Shown one piece after another: positions 34,732 to 42,783 of a stretch of 64,000 bases of DNA. Made by a program: the position numbers and the translations under genes. The notes beneath the pieces are model-generated. The model was not told where the DNA came from. It searched no databases and saw only the letters and a list, made by a program, of their open reading frames with translations. The DNA lies in NCBI RefSeq assembly GCF_013409935.1, contig NZ_JACCCO010000003.1, positions 1,054,001 through 1,118,000 of the forward strand, given 5' to 3'. How positions within the stretch are numbered: position 1 is the first letter of the stretch; each line of letters begins with the position of its first letter. This DNA is from Streptosporangium sandarakinum. Its GTDB lineage: Bacteria > Actinomycetota > Actinomycetes > Streptosporangiales > Streptosporangiaceae.

Positions 34732-35614
34732 GAAGCCCTGGCGCGGAGTGATGGTGGCCACCGCGCTGCCGCTCGGCGGCGACGACCTGGCGCCCGACTT
34801 CGCCCGCTACGCCGAGCACTGCCGCTGGCTGGTCGACGGCGGCTGTGACGGCGTGGTGCCGAACGGATCGCTGGGCGAGTACCAGACGCTGACCGCCGAG
34901 GAGCGGGCCAGGGTCGTGGAGACCGCGGTCGAGGCGGTCGGCGGCGACCGCGTCATGCCCGGCATCGCCGCCTACGGCGCCCTGGAGGCGCGCCGCTGGG
35001 CCGAGCAGGCCCGCGACGCCGGCTGCGGGGCGGTCATGCTGCTGCCGCCCAACGCCTACCGGGCCGACGAGCGGGCGGTGTTCGAGCACTACCGCGAGGT
35101 CGCCAGGGCGGGCGTGCCGATCGTGGCCTACAACAACCCCCTCGACACCAAGGTGGACCTCACCCCCCGGCTGCTGGCCCGGCTCCACGAGGAGGGGCTG
35201 ATCGTGGGCGTCAAGGAGTTCACCGGAGACGTGCGCCGGGCCTACGAGCTGGCCGAGCTGGCCCCCGGCCTGGACCTGCTGGTCGGCTCCGACGACGTGC
35301 TGGTGGAGCTGCTGCTGGCCGGCGCGGTCGGCTGGGTGGCCGGCTACCCCAACGCGCTGCCCCACTCGTGCGCGGCCCTGTACGCCGCGGCCGCGGCCGG
35401 TGACCTGGCCACCGCGCTGCCGTTGTACCGTTCGCTGCACCCGCTGCTGCGCTGGGACTCCAAGACCGAGTTCGTCCAGGCCATCAAGCTGTCCATGGAC
35501 CTGGCCGGCCGGCCGGGCGGCCCCTGCCGCCCGCCGCGCACGCCGCTGGCCCCCGAGCAGGAGGCCGCGGTGCGCGCGGTGACCGAGAAGGTCCTGGCGG
35601 AGGGCCTGCGCTAG
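34721..35614 (+). CDS. DapA-like pyrroline-4-hydroxy-2-carboxylate deaminase
   Basis: Class I aldolase-fold enzyme of 297 residues. In hydroxyproline pathways this family member deaminates pyrroline-4-hydroxy-2-carboxylate to 2-oxoglutarate semialdehyde. The Schiff-base Lys165 is in IVGVKEFTGD and the catalytic Tyr137 in VAYNNP; N-terminal PNGSLGEYQTLTAEER is close to the DapA signature. I chose ATG 34721, eight bases after GGAAGGA; ATG 34712 overlaps that site. The assignment rests on family plus its place between the dehydrogenase and the epimerase. Other DapA-like functions cannot be excluded. Confidence 0.85.
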   Translation: MTREKPWRGVMVATALPLGGDDLAPDFARYAEHCRWLVDGGCDGVVPNGSLGEYQTLTAEERARVVETAVEAVGGDRVMPGIAAYGALEARRWAEQARDAGCGAVMLLPPNAYRADERAVFEHYREVARAGVPIVAYNNPLDTKVDLTPRLLARLHEEGLIVGVKEFTGDVRRAYELAELAPGLDLLVGSDDVLVELLLAGAVGWVAGYPNALPHSCAALYAAAAAGDLATALPLYRSLHPLLRWDSKTEFVQAIKLSMDLAGRPGGPCRPPRTPLAPEQEAAVRAVTEKVLAEGLR

Positions 35615-35638
35615 CGGGTCCCGAGCGTCCGCCCGACG

Positions 35639-35779
35639 CCCCGAGGGGGAACCGAACGCCTCCGAGGGGGAATACGAGCGTCCCCGAGGGAGAGCTGAGC
35701 GCCTCCGAGGGGAAACCGAACGCCCCCGAGGGAGGACCCAGCGTCCCCGAGGGGAACACGAACGTCCCCGAGGAGGGGG
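35639..35779 (+). repeat. Seven ~21-bp tandem repeats upstream of hydroxyproline epimerase
   Basis: Six full units and one partial unit of CYCCGAGGGRRA-N-CGARCGY type run from 35639 to 35779, mostly 21 bp and one 22 bp. Each unit carries a GAGGG or GAGGGG core resembling a Shine-Dalgarno sequence, and the last (GAGGAGGGGG, 35770-35779) is the ribosome-binding site of the epimerase. The spacing is two helical turns. They fill nearly all of the 167 bp after the DapA-like gene. Confidence 0.75.
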
Positions 35780-35781
35780 AG

Positions 35782-36783
35782 ATGAGAACGAAACGGGTCT
35801 TCCACGCGGTGGACTCCCACACCGAGGGCATGCCCACCCGGGTCGTCACCGGGGGAGTGGGGGTCATCCCCGGGGCCACCATGGCCGAGCGCCGCGAGCA
35901 CTTCCTGGCCGAGATGGACCACGTCAGGACCCTGCTGATGTACGAGCCGCGCGGCCACTCGGCCATGAGCGGGGCCATCCTGCAACCGCCCACCCGGCCC
36001 GACGCCGACTACGGCGTGCTCTACATCGAGGTCTCCGGCTGCCTGCCGATGTGCGGCCACGGGACCATCGGCGTGGCGACCGTGCTGGTGGAGACGGGGA
36101 TGGTCGAGGTCGTCGAGCCGGTCACCACCATCCGGCTCGACACCCCCGCCGGGCTGGTCGTCGCCGAGGTGCGCGTCGAGGACGGCGCCGCCGTCGCGGT
36201 CACCATCGTCAACGTGCCCTCCTTCAGCGTCGGCCTGGACAGGGTGGTCGAGGTGCCCGGCCTGGGCGAGGTCCGCTACGACCTGGCCTACGGCGGCAAC
36301 TTCTACGCGATCGTGCCGATCGAGTCGGTCGGCCTGCCGTTCGACCGCGCCGCCAAGGACCGCATCCTCGGCGCGGGGCTGGCGATCATGAAGGCGGTCA
36401 ACGAGGAGGACGAGCCGGTCCACCCGCTGGACGACGGCATCCGGGGCTGCCACCATGTGCACTTCACCGCCCCCGGCTCCGACGCCCGCCGCTCGCGGCA
36501 CGCGATGGCCATCCACCCCGGCTGGTTCGACCGCTCGCCGTGCGGCACCGGCACGAGCGCCCGGATGGCGCAGCTGCACGCCAGGGGCGAGCTGGGCCTG
36601 GACATCGACTTCGTCAACGAGTCGTTCATCGGCACCCGGTTCGTCGGGCGGCTCGTCGCGGAGACGGAGGTGGCGGGCCGGCCCGCGGTGGTCCCGGCCA
36701 TCACCGGGCGGGCGTGGGTCACCGGGACCGCGCAGTACTTCCTCGACCCGCGCGACCCGTTCCCCGCGGGCTTCCTGCTCTGA
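35782..36783 (+). CDS. 4-hydroxyproline 2-epimerase (proline racemase family, Cys/Cys type)
   Basis: PLP-independent epimerase of 333 residues, predicted to convert trans-4-hydroxy-L-proline into cis-4-hydroxy-D-proline. The two catalytic cysteines are Cys91 in CLPMCGHGTIG and Cys254 in DRSPCGTGTSA. The N-terminal DSHTEGMPTRVVTGGVG and EPRGHSAMSGAI belong to the racemase/epimerase branch. With the dehydrogenase and deaminase genes upstream it completes the first three steps of 4-hydroxyproline breakdown; proline racemase is an alternative activity. ATG 35782 follows GAGGAGGGGG from the repeat array. A hairpin follows at 36789-36831. Confidence 0.88.
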   Translation: MRTKRVFHAVDSHTEGMPTRVVTGGVGVIPGATMAERREHFLAEMDHVRTLLMYEPRGHSAMSGAILQPPTRPDADYGVLYIEVSGCLPMCGHGTIGVATVLVETGMVEVVEPVTTIRLDTPAGLVVAEVRVEDGAAVAVTIVNVPSFSVGLDRVVEVPGLGEVRYDLAYGGNFYAIVPIESVGLPFDRAAKDRILGAGLAIMKAVNEEDEPVHPLDDGIRGCHHVHFTAPGSDARRSRHAMAIHPGWFDRSPCGTGTSARMAQLHARGELGLDIDFVNESFIGTRFVGRLVAETEVAGRPAVVPAITGRAWVTGTAQYFLDPRDPFPAGFLL

Positions 36784-36788
36784 CCCGG

Positions 36789-36831
36789 CCTGCCCGCGCC
36801 CGCCCGATCCGGGTGGGCGCGGGCGGGCAGG
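36789..36831 (+). terminator. GC-rich hairpin after epimerase gene
   Basis: CCTGCCCGC at 36789-36797 can pair with GCGGGCAGG at 36823-36831, and the intervening GC-rich bases can extend the stem with bulges. It begins 6 bp after the epimerase stop and separates the enzyme genes from the transporter genes. Confidence 0.5.
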
Positions 36832-36873
36832 TGAAGGTTCGGGACGAGAAGGCTAACGGTCTTGTTTCGGTCC

Positions 36874-36918
36874 TTGACGGCCCAGGGCACGCGCTAGTGC
36901 AATGTCACACATCACTAG
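36874..36918 (+). promoter_or_regulatory. Promoter region with CTAGTG-N13-CACTAG and TGTGACAT for ABC importer operon
   Basis: TTGACG at 36874-36879 with TAGTGC at 36895-36900 is a candidate promoter with a short 15-base spacer. An inverted repeat CTAGTG (36894-36899) and CACTAG (36913-36918) spans it, and inside lies ATGTCACA (36902-36909), the reverse complement of the octamer TGTGACAT found in the other island promoter. This fits co-regulation by one protein. Confidence 0.45.
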
Positions 36919-36934
36919 CCGTGAGGAGCCGCAC

Positions 36935-38104
36935 ATGCGTGCCACCCCCCTTACCTCCATCGCCTCGCTGGCCGCCGTGGCCCTGCTCGCCACCGGATGT
37001 GGCCAGGGGCTGCTCGGCGGCGGCGACGGAGGCGACACCGCCAAGACGAACGAGCCGATCGTCCTCGGAATGCTGATCCCCCAGTCGGGCAGCGAGGCAG
37101 CGATCGGCCCATATATGAGCAACGCGGCCCAGCTCGCCGTAGACGAGATCAACGCCAAGGGCGGGGTCCTCGGCCGCAAGCTGCAGCTCAAGACCGCCGA
37201 CGACGCCTGCGACGCCCAGTCCGCGGCGGCCGGAGCCAACAAGCTGGTCACCGAGGGGGTGGACGTCTCGGTCGGAGGATACTGCTCCGGCGCGACCCTG
37301 CCCACCCTTCCGATCTTCGGCAAGGCGAACATACCGATGATCATTCCGGCGGCCAACTCCCAGGAGCTGGTCGACCAGAAGCTCAAGCACGTCTTCCTCA
37401 TCAACGGCACCGGCACCCAGCAGGCCGCCGCCGCCGAGAAGTGGATGACCAAGCAGGGCGCCAAGAGCGTCGCGCTGATGCACGACAACACCAGCTACTC
37501 CAAGGACATCGCGCTGCGCACCCAGACCCTGCTGGACGCTCCCGGCGGCGCCGACACCGCGCTCATCGAGGCGGTCACCCCCAAGGAGAGCGACTACAGC
37601 GCCAACATCACCAACGTGCTGGCCAAGAAGCCCGACTTCGTCTACTGGACCGGCTACTTCCAGGAGGGCGGCCTGATCGCCCGCCAGCTCCGCCAGGCCG
37701 GCTACAAGGGCTCCATCATGGTCGGCGACGGCTCGGTCTCGCCCAAGCTCGTCGAGATCGCCGGCCCCGAGGCCGCCGAGGGCGTCTACGCCACCATGAC
37801 CCAGACCCCCGACACCCTGGAGGGCGCCGAGGGCTGGATCGAGGCGTACAAGAAGAAGTTCGGCGCCGAGCCCGGCCCCTACTCCAACCAGGCCTACGAC
37901 GCCGTACGGCTGGCCGCCGAGGCGGTCGGCAAGGCGGGCGGCACCGACGGCGCCAAGGTCATCGCGGCGCTGGAGGCGATCGACGGGTTCCAGATGTTCT
38001 CCGGGCCGCTGAAGTTCACCCCCGAGCACACCCTGTCCAACGGCGGGTTCCAGATCCTGGTCGTCAAGGACGGAAAGATCATCCTGCAGGACTCCCTGAA
38101 ATGA
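36935..38104 (+). CDS. Branched-chain-type ABC transporter substrate-binding lipoprotein
   Basis: Extracellular lipid-anchored binding protein of 389 residues of the LivK/Leu-Ile-Val-binding family. The signal peptide ends in the lipobox LLATGC near residue 22. The mature part begins EPIVLGMLIPQSGSEAAIGP and has the periplasmic-binding-protein type I layout (AVDEINAKGGVLGRKLQL, GEGVDVSVGGYCSGAT-like region, YSNQAYDAVRLAAEAV). Location inside the hydroxyproline island suggests it binds hydroxyproline. ATG 36935 is preceded by AGGAG. It overlaps the permease start as ATGA. Confidence 0.93.
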   Translation: MRATPLTSIASLAAVALLATGCGQGLLGGGDGGDTAKTNEPIVLGMLIPQSGSEAAIGPYMSNAAQLAVDEINAKGGVLGRKLQLKTADDACDAQSAAAGANKLVTEGVDVSVGGYCSGATLPTLPIFGKANIPMIIPAANSQELVDQKLKHVFLINGTGTQQAAAAEKWMTKQGAKSVALMHDNTSYSKDIALRTQTLLDAPGGADTALIEAVTPKESDYSANITNVLAKKPDFVYWTGYFQEGGLIARQLRQAGYKGSIMVGDGSVSPKLVEIAGPEAAEGVYATMTQTPDTLEGAEGWIEAYKKKFGAEPGPYSNQAYDAVRLAAEAVGKAGGTDGAKVIAALEAIDGFQMFSGPLKFTPEHTLSNGGFQILVVKDGKIILQDSLK

Positions 38105-38994
38105 CGCAGCTCATCTGGAACGGGCTGTTCGTCGGCTCGTTCTACGCCCTGGTGGCGCTGGGCTACAGCATGGTCTACGGGATCATCAAGCTGCTCAACT
38201 TCGCCCACGGCGACCTGTACATGCTCGGCGCGTTCGCCGGCTTCGCCATCCTCGGCGCGGTCGGCGGCGTGTCCTCCTCGATGGCGCTGCCCGTGCTGCT
38301 GGCCGTACTGGTGGTGACCATGGCCGTCACCGGCCTGGCCGGGGTGGCGCTGGAGCGGATCGCCTACCGGCCGCTGCGCCGCGCCCCCCGCCTCTCCCTG
38401 CTGATCACCGCCGTCGGCGCGTCCTTCGCCCTGGAGTACGGCATGCGCGCCGCCGCCGGGGCCGACCCGCGGGTCTACCCGCTGCGGCTCGGCGGCTCCT
38501 CGCTGGAGGTCGCCGGGGCCAGGCTGACAGTCGCGCAGCTCGTCCTGGTCGGGGTGGCCGTGGTCCTCATGATCGGGCTGAACCTGCTGGTCACCCGGAC
38601 CCGCGAGGGCCGCGCCATGCGGGCCATCGCCCTGGACCCGACCACCAGCTCGCTGATGGGCATCGACGTCAACGCCGTCATCTCCCGGACCTTCTTCATC
38701 GGCTCGGCCCTCGCCGGGGCCGCCGGGGTGATGGCGGGCGCCTACTACGGCAAGATCGACTTCCTGATGGGGTTCCTGATCGGGCTCAAGGCGTTCACCG
38801 CGGCCGTCATCGGCGGCATCGGCAACATCCCCGGCACGATGCTCGGCGGCCTGGTGCTCGGCCTGCTGGAGTCGTTCGGCACGTTCTGGCTGGGCGGCGA
38901 GTGGCGCGACGTCTTCGCCTTCGGGGTGCTGATCCTGTTCCTGACCGTGCGGCCCACCGGCCTGCTCGGCGAACGCGTGACGGAGCGAGTGTGA
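38101..38994 (+). CDS. Branched-chain-type ABC transporter permease (LivH-like)
   Basis: First membrane permease of the importer, 297 residues with about eight helices. The N-terminus (LIWNGLFVGSFYALVALGYS, then MVYGIIKLLNFAHGDLYMLG) is the classic LivH signature, and the conserved ALDPTTSSLMGIDVNAVISR loop, which contacts the ATPases, is in the middle. ATG at 38101 overlaps the upstream stop and the downstream gene starts within its stop (GTGA), so all five transporter genes form one tightly coupled operon. Confidence 0.95.
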   Translation: MTQLIWNGLFVGSFYALVALGYSMVYGIIKLLNFAHGDLYMLGAFAGFAILGAVGGVSSSMALPVLLAVLVVTMAVTGLAGVALERIAYRPLRRAPRLSLLITAVGASFALEYGMRAAAGADPRVYPLRLGGSSLEVAGARLTVAQLVLVGVAVVLMIGLNLLVTRTREGRAMRAIALDPTTSSLMGIDVNAVISRTFFIGSALAGAAGVMAGAYYGKIDFLMGFLIGLKAFTAAVIGGIGNIPGTMLGGLVLGLLESFGTFWLGGEWRDVFAFGVLILFLTVRPTGLLGERVTERV

Positions 38995-40136
38995 CCCGCG
39001 TCCCCGACACCACCCCCGAAGGCGCCCCCGAGGACACGGTCCGCAGCACGGCGGCGGACACGGCCGAGAGCACGGGCGGGAGCGCGACCGCGGGCGCGGC
39101 ACGGGCCGCCGCCCCGGACGAGGCCACAGGCGAGGCCGTGAACGAGACCACGAACGAGGCCGCGGGCCCCGCCCGGAAGACCGCCGAGGTCCGCCGACGC
39201 GGCGCCGGCCGGCCCCCCACCCGCGCCTCCCGGCTGCTGCAGAACCGCTGGGCCGGACTGGCCGGCCTGCTCGTCGCGCTGCTCGCGCCGTTCGTCAACG
39301 CCACGCCGTACGCGCTGTCGGTCATGACCAGCGCGGCCATCTTCGTGATGCTCGCCGCCGGGCTGAACATCGTGGTCGGCTACTGCGGCCTGCTCGACCT
39401 CGGCTACGTCGCGTTCTTCGCGGTCGGCGCCTACACCAGCGGCGTGCTGGCCACTCGCCTGGACCTGCCGCTGGTGGCCACCGTGCCCGCCGTCATCGTC
39501 GTCACGGTCGTGGCGGGCATCGTCATCGGCGCGCCCACCCTGCGGCTGCGCAGCGACTACCTCGCCATCGTCACCCTCGGCTTCGGCGAGATCATCCGGA
39601 TCACCGCCAACAACCTGGACGTCACCGGCGGCCCCTCGGGCATCTACGGCATCCCCGGCCTGGCCGGGAGCCCGGTGGCGTTCTACTACCTGACCGTGGT
39701 CGTCGTCGCGCTGGCAGTCCTCGGCGCCGCCCGGCTGGGCCGCTCCCGCATCGGCCGGGCCTGGCGGTTCGTCCGCGAGGACGAGGACGCCGCCGAGGCC
39801 ATGGGCGTGCACACCTACCGCGTCAAGCTCGCGGCCTACATCGCCGGCGCCGTCTGGGGCGGCCTGGCCGGGGTGCTGTTCGCCGCCCACCTGTCGGCGA
39901 TCTCCCCGGGCAGCTTCACCTTCCTGCAGTCGGCCCTGGTGCTGATGGCCGTCGTCCTGGGCGGCATGGGATCGATCCCCGGCGTCGTCATCGGCGCCAT
40001 CGTGATCAGCATCCTGCCGGAGATCCTCCGCGACCTGGCCGACTACCGGTTCTTCCTGTTCGGAGTCCTGCTCATCGCCGTCATGCTGCTGCGCCCGCAG
40101 GGGCTGTGGCCCGCCCGGTCCAAGGAGGTCCCGTGA
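38991..40136 (+). CDS. Branched-chain-type ABC transporter permease (LivM-like) with N-terminal tail
   Basis: Second permease, 381 residues. The LivM core with about nine helices begins near residue 82 (NRWAGLAGLLVALLAPF) and has LAAGLNIVVGYCGLLDLGYV and the coupling loop EDEDAAEAMGVHTYRVKLAA. In front of it is a hydrophilic tail of about 80 residues rich in Ala, Thr and Glu, absent from most LivM proteins. The GTG at 38991 overlaps the LivH stop, favouring this start, though a shorter start inside the tail is possible. Confidence 0.93.
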   Translation: MTRVPDTTPEGAPEDTVRSTAADTAESTGGSATAGAARAAAPDEATGEAVNETTNEAAGPARKTAEVRRRGAGRPPTRASRLLQNRWAGLAGLLVALLAPFVNATPYALSVMTSAAIFVMLAAGLNIVVGYCGLLDLGYVAFFAVGAYTSGVLATRLDLPLVATVPAVIVVTVVAGIVIGAPTLRLRSDYLAIVTLGFGEIIRITANNLDVTGGPSGIYGIPGLAGSPVAFYYLTVVVVALAVLGAARLGRSRIGRAWRFVREDEDAAEAMGVHTYRVKLAAYIAGAVWGGLAGVLFAAHLSAISPGSFTFLQSALVLMAVVLGGMGSIPGVVIGAIVISILPEILRDLADYRFFLFGVLLIAVMLLRPQGLWPARSKEVP

Positions 40137-40903
40137 CGACCCTGCTGAGCGTTTCGGACCTGCGCCTGTCCTTCGGCGGGCTGCTGGCCATCGACGGGCT
40201 GACGTTCTCGGTGAACGAGGCGGAGGTCGTCTCGGTCATCGGGCCCAACGGCGCCGGCAAGACGTCGGCCTTCAACTGCGTCACCGGCTTCTACCGCCCC
40301 ACCGCGGGGCAGATCATGCTGCGCGGCCGGAGCCTGCGCGGCCTGCGGCCGTCGGCCGTCGCCGCGCTCGGCGTCGCCCGGACCTTCCAGAACCTGCGCC
40401 TGTTCGGCGAGCTGTCGGTCCTGGACAACGTGCGGGCCGGCGCCCACCTGTGGCTGCGGCAGAACGTCCTGGACGCGCTGCTGCACACCCCCCGCTACCG
40501 CCGCTCCGAGCGCGAGTGCACCGAGCAGGCCCACCACTGGCTCGACTTCGTCGGCCTGCGCGGCGACCGGTACGGCGAGGCCCGCCACCTGCCCTACGGC
40601 GAGCAGCGCCGCGTCGAGATCGCCCGGGCGCTGGCCCGCCGCCCCGACCTGCTGCTGCTCGACGAGCCCGCCGCCGGTCTCAACCACGGCGAGAAGACCG
40701 AGCTGCTCGACCTGATCCGCCGCATCCAGGCGCTGGGCGTGGCCATCGTCCTCATCGAGCACGACATGGGCCTGGTCATGGAGGTCTCCGAGCGCGTGGT
40801 CGTGCTCAACTTCGGCAAGGAGATCGCCGACGGCCGCCCGGAGGACGTGCGCCGCGACCCGGCCGTCATCGAGGCCTACCTCGGGAGCGACACCCATGCT
40901 TGA
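40133..40903 (+). CDS. ABC transporter ATP-binding protein (LivG-like)
   Basis: Cytoplasmic ATPase of 256 residues that powers the importer. Walker A is GPNGAGKTS, followed by Q-loop VARTFQNLRLF, signature LPYGEQRRVEIARAL and Walker B LLLLDEPAAGLN with the switch His in VLIEHDM. LPYGEQRR is the LivG-type form of the signature. GTG at 40133 lies after AAGGAGG and overlaps the LivM stop. It overlaps the LivF gene by 8 bp. Confidence 0.96.
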   Translation: MTTLLSVSDLRLSFGGLLAIDGLTFSVNEAEVVSVIGPNGAGKTSAFNCVTGFYRPTAGQIMLRGRSLRGLRPSAVAALGVARTFQNLRLFGELSVLDNVRAGAHLWLRQNVLDALLHTPRYRRSERECTEQAHHWLDFVGLRGDRYGEARHLPYGEQRRVEIARALARRPDLLLLDEPAAGLNHGEKTELLDLIRRIQALGVAIVLIEHDMGLVMEVSERVVVLNFGKEIADGRPEDVRRDPAVIEAYLGSDTHA

Positions 40904-41603
40904 GATCAGCGGACTCGACGTCCACTACGGCGGCGTGCACGCCCTGCGGGGGCTGTCGCTCACCGTCGGGCCGGGCGAGATCGTCGCCCTGCTCGGCAAC
41001 AACGGCGCCGGCAAGACCACCACGCTGGCGGCGGCCTCCGGGCTGGTACGGCCCAGCGGCGGCACGGTCGTCTTCGACGGCCACGACGTCACCGGCGGCA
41101 GGCCGCACCGCGTCACCGCCCTGGGCCTGGTCCACGTCCCCGAGGGCCGCCGGGTCTTCAGTACCCTCACCGTCCACGAGAACCTCCAGCTCGGCGGCTA
41201 CCTCGTCCGCGACCAGGCCGAGGTGCGCAGGCGGATCGACCGGGCCTACGAGCTGCTGCCCCGGCTGGCGGAGCGGCGCGCCCAGCAGGGCGGCACGCTG
41301 TCCGGCGGCGAGCAGCAGATGCTCGCCATCGGCCGGGCCCTGGTCACCGGGCCCAGGATGCTGCTGCTCGACGAGCCGTCCATGGGACTGGCCCCGCTGG
41401 TGGTGGCCTCGGTGATGGAGCTGATCGCCCAGATCAACGCCGAGGGCACCGCGGTGCTGCTCGTCGAGCAGAACGCCACCGCCGCGCTCGGCATCGCCCA
41501 CCGCGGCTACGTGATCGAGAACGGTGAGCGCGTGCTGGACGGCCCGGCCGCCGAGCTGCGCGACGACCCCCGCGTGGTCGAGGCGTACCTGGGCGGCGTC
41601 TGA
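40896..41603 (+). CDS. ABC transporter ATP-binding protein (LivF-like)
   Basis: Second ATPase of the importer, 235 residues. Walker A is GNNGAGKTTTLAAASG, with LVHVPEGRRVFSTLTVHENL, signature LSGGEQQMLAIGRAL and Walker B LLLDEPSMGLAPLVV, all typical of LivF. ATG at 40896 overlaps the LivG gene by 8 bp. A terminator-like hairpin follows at 41677-41706, ending the transporter transcript before the next enzyme genes. Confidence 0.96.
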   Translation: MLEISGLDVHYGGVHALRGLSLTVGPGEIVALLGNNGAGKTTTLAAASGLVRPSGGTVVFDGHDVTGGRPHRVTALGLVHVPEGRRVFSTLTVHENLQLGGYLVRDQAEVRRRIDRAYELLPRLAERRAQQGGTLSGGEQQMLAIGRALVTGPRMLLLDEPSMGLAPLVVASVMELIAQINAEGTAVLLVEQNATAALGIAHRGYVIENGERVLDGPAAELRDDPRVVEAYLGGV

Positions 41604-41676
41604 CGGCGTCCGGCGGGCACGGCGCCGCAGAGGGGCAGCGGAGGGGCCGCGCCTCACGAGAGGACCTTCACGAGAC

Positions 41677-41706
41677 GGGGCCGCCCCGCGTCCGCGAGGC
41701 GGCCCC
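41677..41706 (+). terminator. Hairpin between importer and second racemase-family gene
   Basis: Bases 41677-41690 pair with 41693-41706 at 13 of 14 positions around a 2-base loop, 74 bp after the LivF-like stop. It probably ends the importer operon. Confidence 0.55.
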
Positions 41707-41766
41707 GCCGGGCGGCGCGGCCCTCCGGCGGCCCCGGACCGGATGGGAACGACAGAACGGGAGAAC

Positions 41767-42783
41767 ATGCAGATCCACACCGTGGACTACCACACCGGCG
41801 GCGAGCCGTTCCGGATCGTCACCGCCGGAACGCCGGACATCCCCGGCGGCACGGTCCTCGAACGCCGCGAGGCGGCGCGGGCCCCGCAGATCGACGCCGT
41901 GCGGCGGCTGCTCTGCCACGAGCCGCGCGGCCACGCCGACATGTACGGCTGCTTCCTCGTCCCGCCCGACGACGACGGAGCCCACCTCGGCGTGCTGTTC
42001 TGGCACAAGGACGGCTACTCCACCGCCTGCGGCCACGGCACCATCGCGCTCGGCGTCCACGCCGCCGACACCGGCCTGGTGGCGACCGCCCCGGACGGGG
42101 AGACCGACGTCGTGGTGGACGTCCCCTCCGGCCGGGTGACGGCCCGGGTGCGCCGCTCGGCGGGCCGCGTCGAGGCCGTCACCTTCCGCAACGTCCCCTC
42201 CTACGTGCTCGCCCGGGACGTCGAGCTGGGCCCGCTCGCCGCCGCGGCCGGCCCCGCCTCGTCCGTCCCGGGTCTTCCCGGCCTGGCCGGGGTGACCGCC
42301 GACGTCTCCTACGGCGGGGCCATCTACGCCTCCGTCCCGGCCGCCGCGTTCGGCCTCGCCGCGGCCCCCGAGCACCTGACCGCGCTGATCGCGCTCGGCC
42401 GGGCCGTCAAGGCCGCCCTGGCCGGCCACCCCGCCGCCCGGCACCCGGAGGACGAGCGGCTGTCGGGGATCTACGGCGTCATCTTCTACGACGAGCTGGG
42501 CCCCGGCCACCAGCGCAACGTGACGGTCTTCGCCGACGGCGAGGTGGACCGCTCGCCCTGCGGCTCGGGCACCGCCGCCCGGCTGGCGCTGCTGCACGCC
42601 GACGGCTTCACCGGCACGCTCGTCCACGACGGCGTCGTGGGGGCCTCCTTCCGGGCGCGGGTGGCCGAGGAGACGGAGGCGGGCGTGATCCCCGAGATCG
42701 AGGGAATGGCCTACCGCACCGGCGAGCACCGCTTCACCCTGGACCCGCGCGACCCGCTGGGCACCGGGTTCACGCTCCGATGA
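41767..42783 (+). CDS. Proline racemase-family enzyme, trans-3-hydroxy-L-proline dehydratase-like but with Cys/Cys pair
   Basis: PLP-independent enzyme of 338 residues. Its sequence (VDYHTGGEPFRIVTAGTPDI, EPRGHADMYGCFLVP, GYSTACGHGTIALG, GIYGVIFYDE) resembles trans-3-hydroxyproline dehydratases more than the epimerase at 35782, and it pairs with an imine reductase gene. The active-site pair is Cys88 and Cys265 (DRSPCGSGTAAR); known dehydratases such as human L3HYPDH have Thr at the second site. It may be a dehydratase with an altered residue or another racemase/epimerase. ATG 41767 with GGGAGA upstream; ATGA overlap with the reductase. Confidence 0.8.
   Translation: MQIHTVDYHTGGEPFRIVTAGTPDIPGGTVLERREAARAPQIDAVRRLLCHEPRGHADMYGCFLVPPDDDGAHLGVLFWHKDGYSTACGHGTIALGVHAADTGLVATAPDGETDVVVDVPSGRVTARVRRSAGRVEAVTFRNVPSYVLARDVELGPLAAAAGPASSVPGLPGLAGVTADVSYGGAIYASVPAAAFGLAAAPEHLTALIALGRAVKAALAGHPAARHPEDERLSGIYGVIFYDELGPGHQRNVTVFADGEVDRSPCGSGTAARLALLHADGFTGTLVHDGVVGASFRARVAEETEAGVIPEIEGMAYRTGEHRFTLDPRDPLGTGFTLR

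Noticed and set aside
35639-35779. Possible CRISPR array
   Set aside because: Units are contiguous 21-bp tandem repeats without spacers and there are no cas genes.
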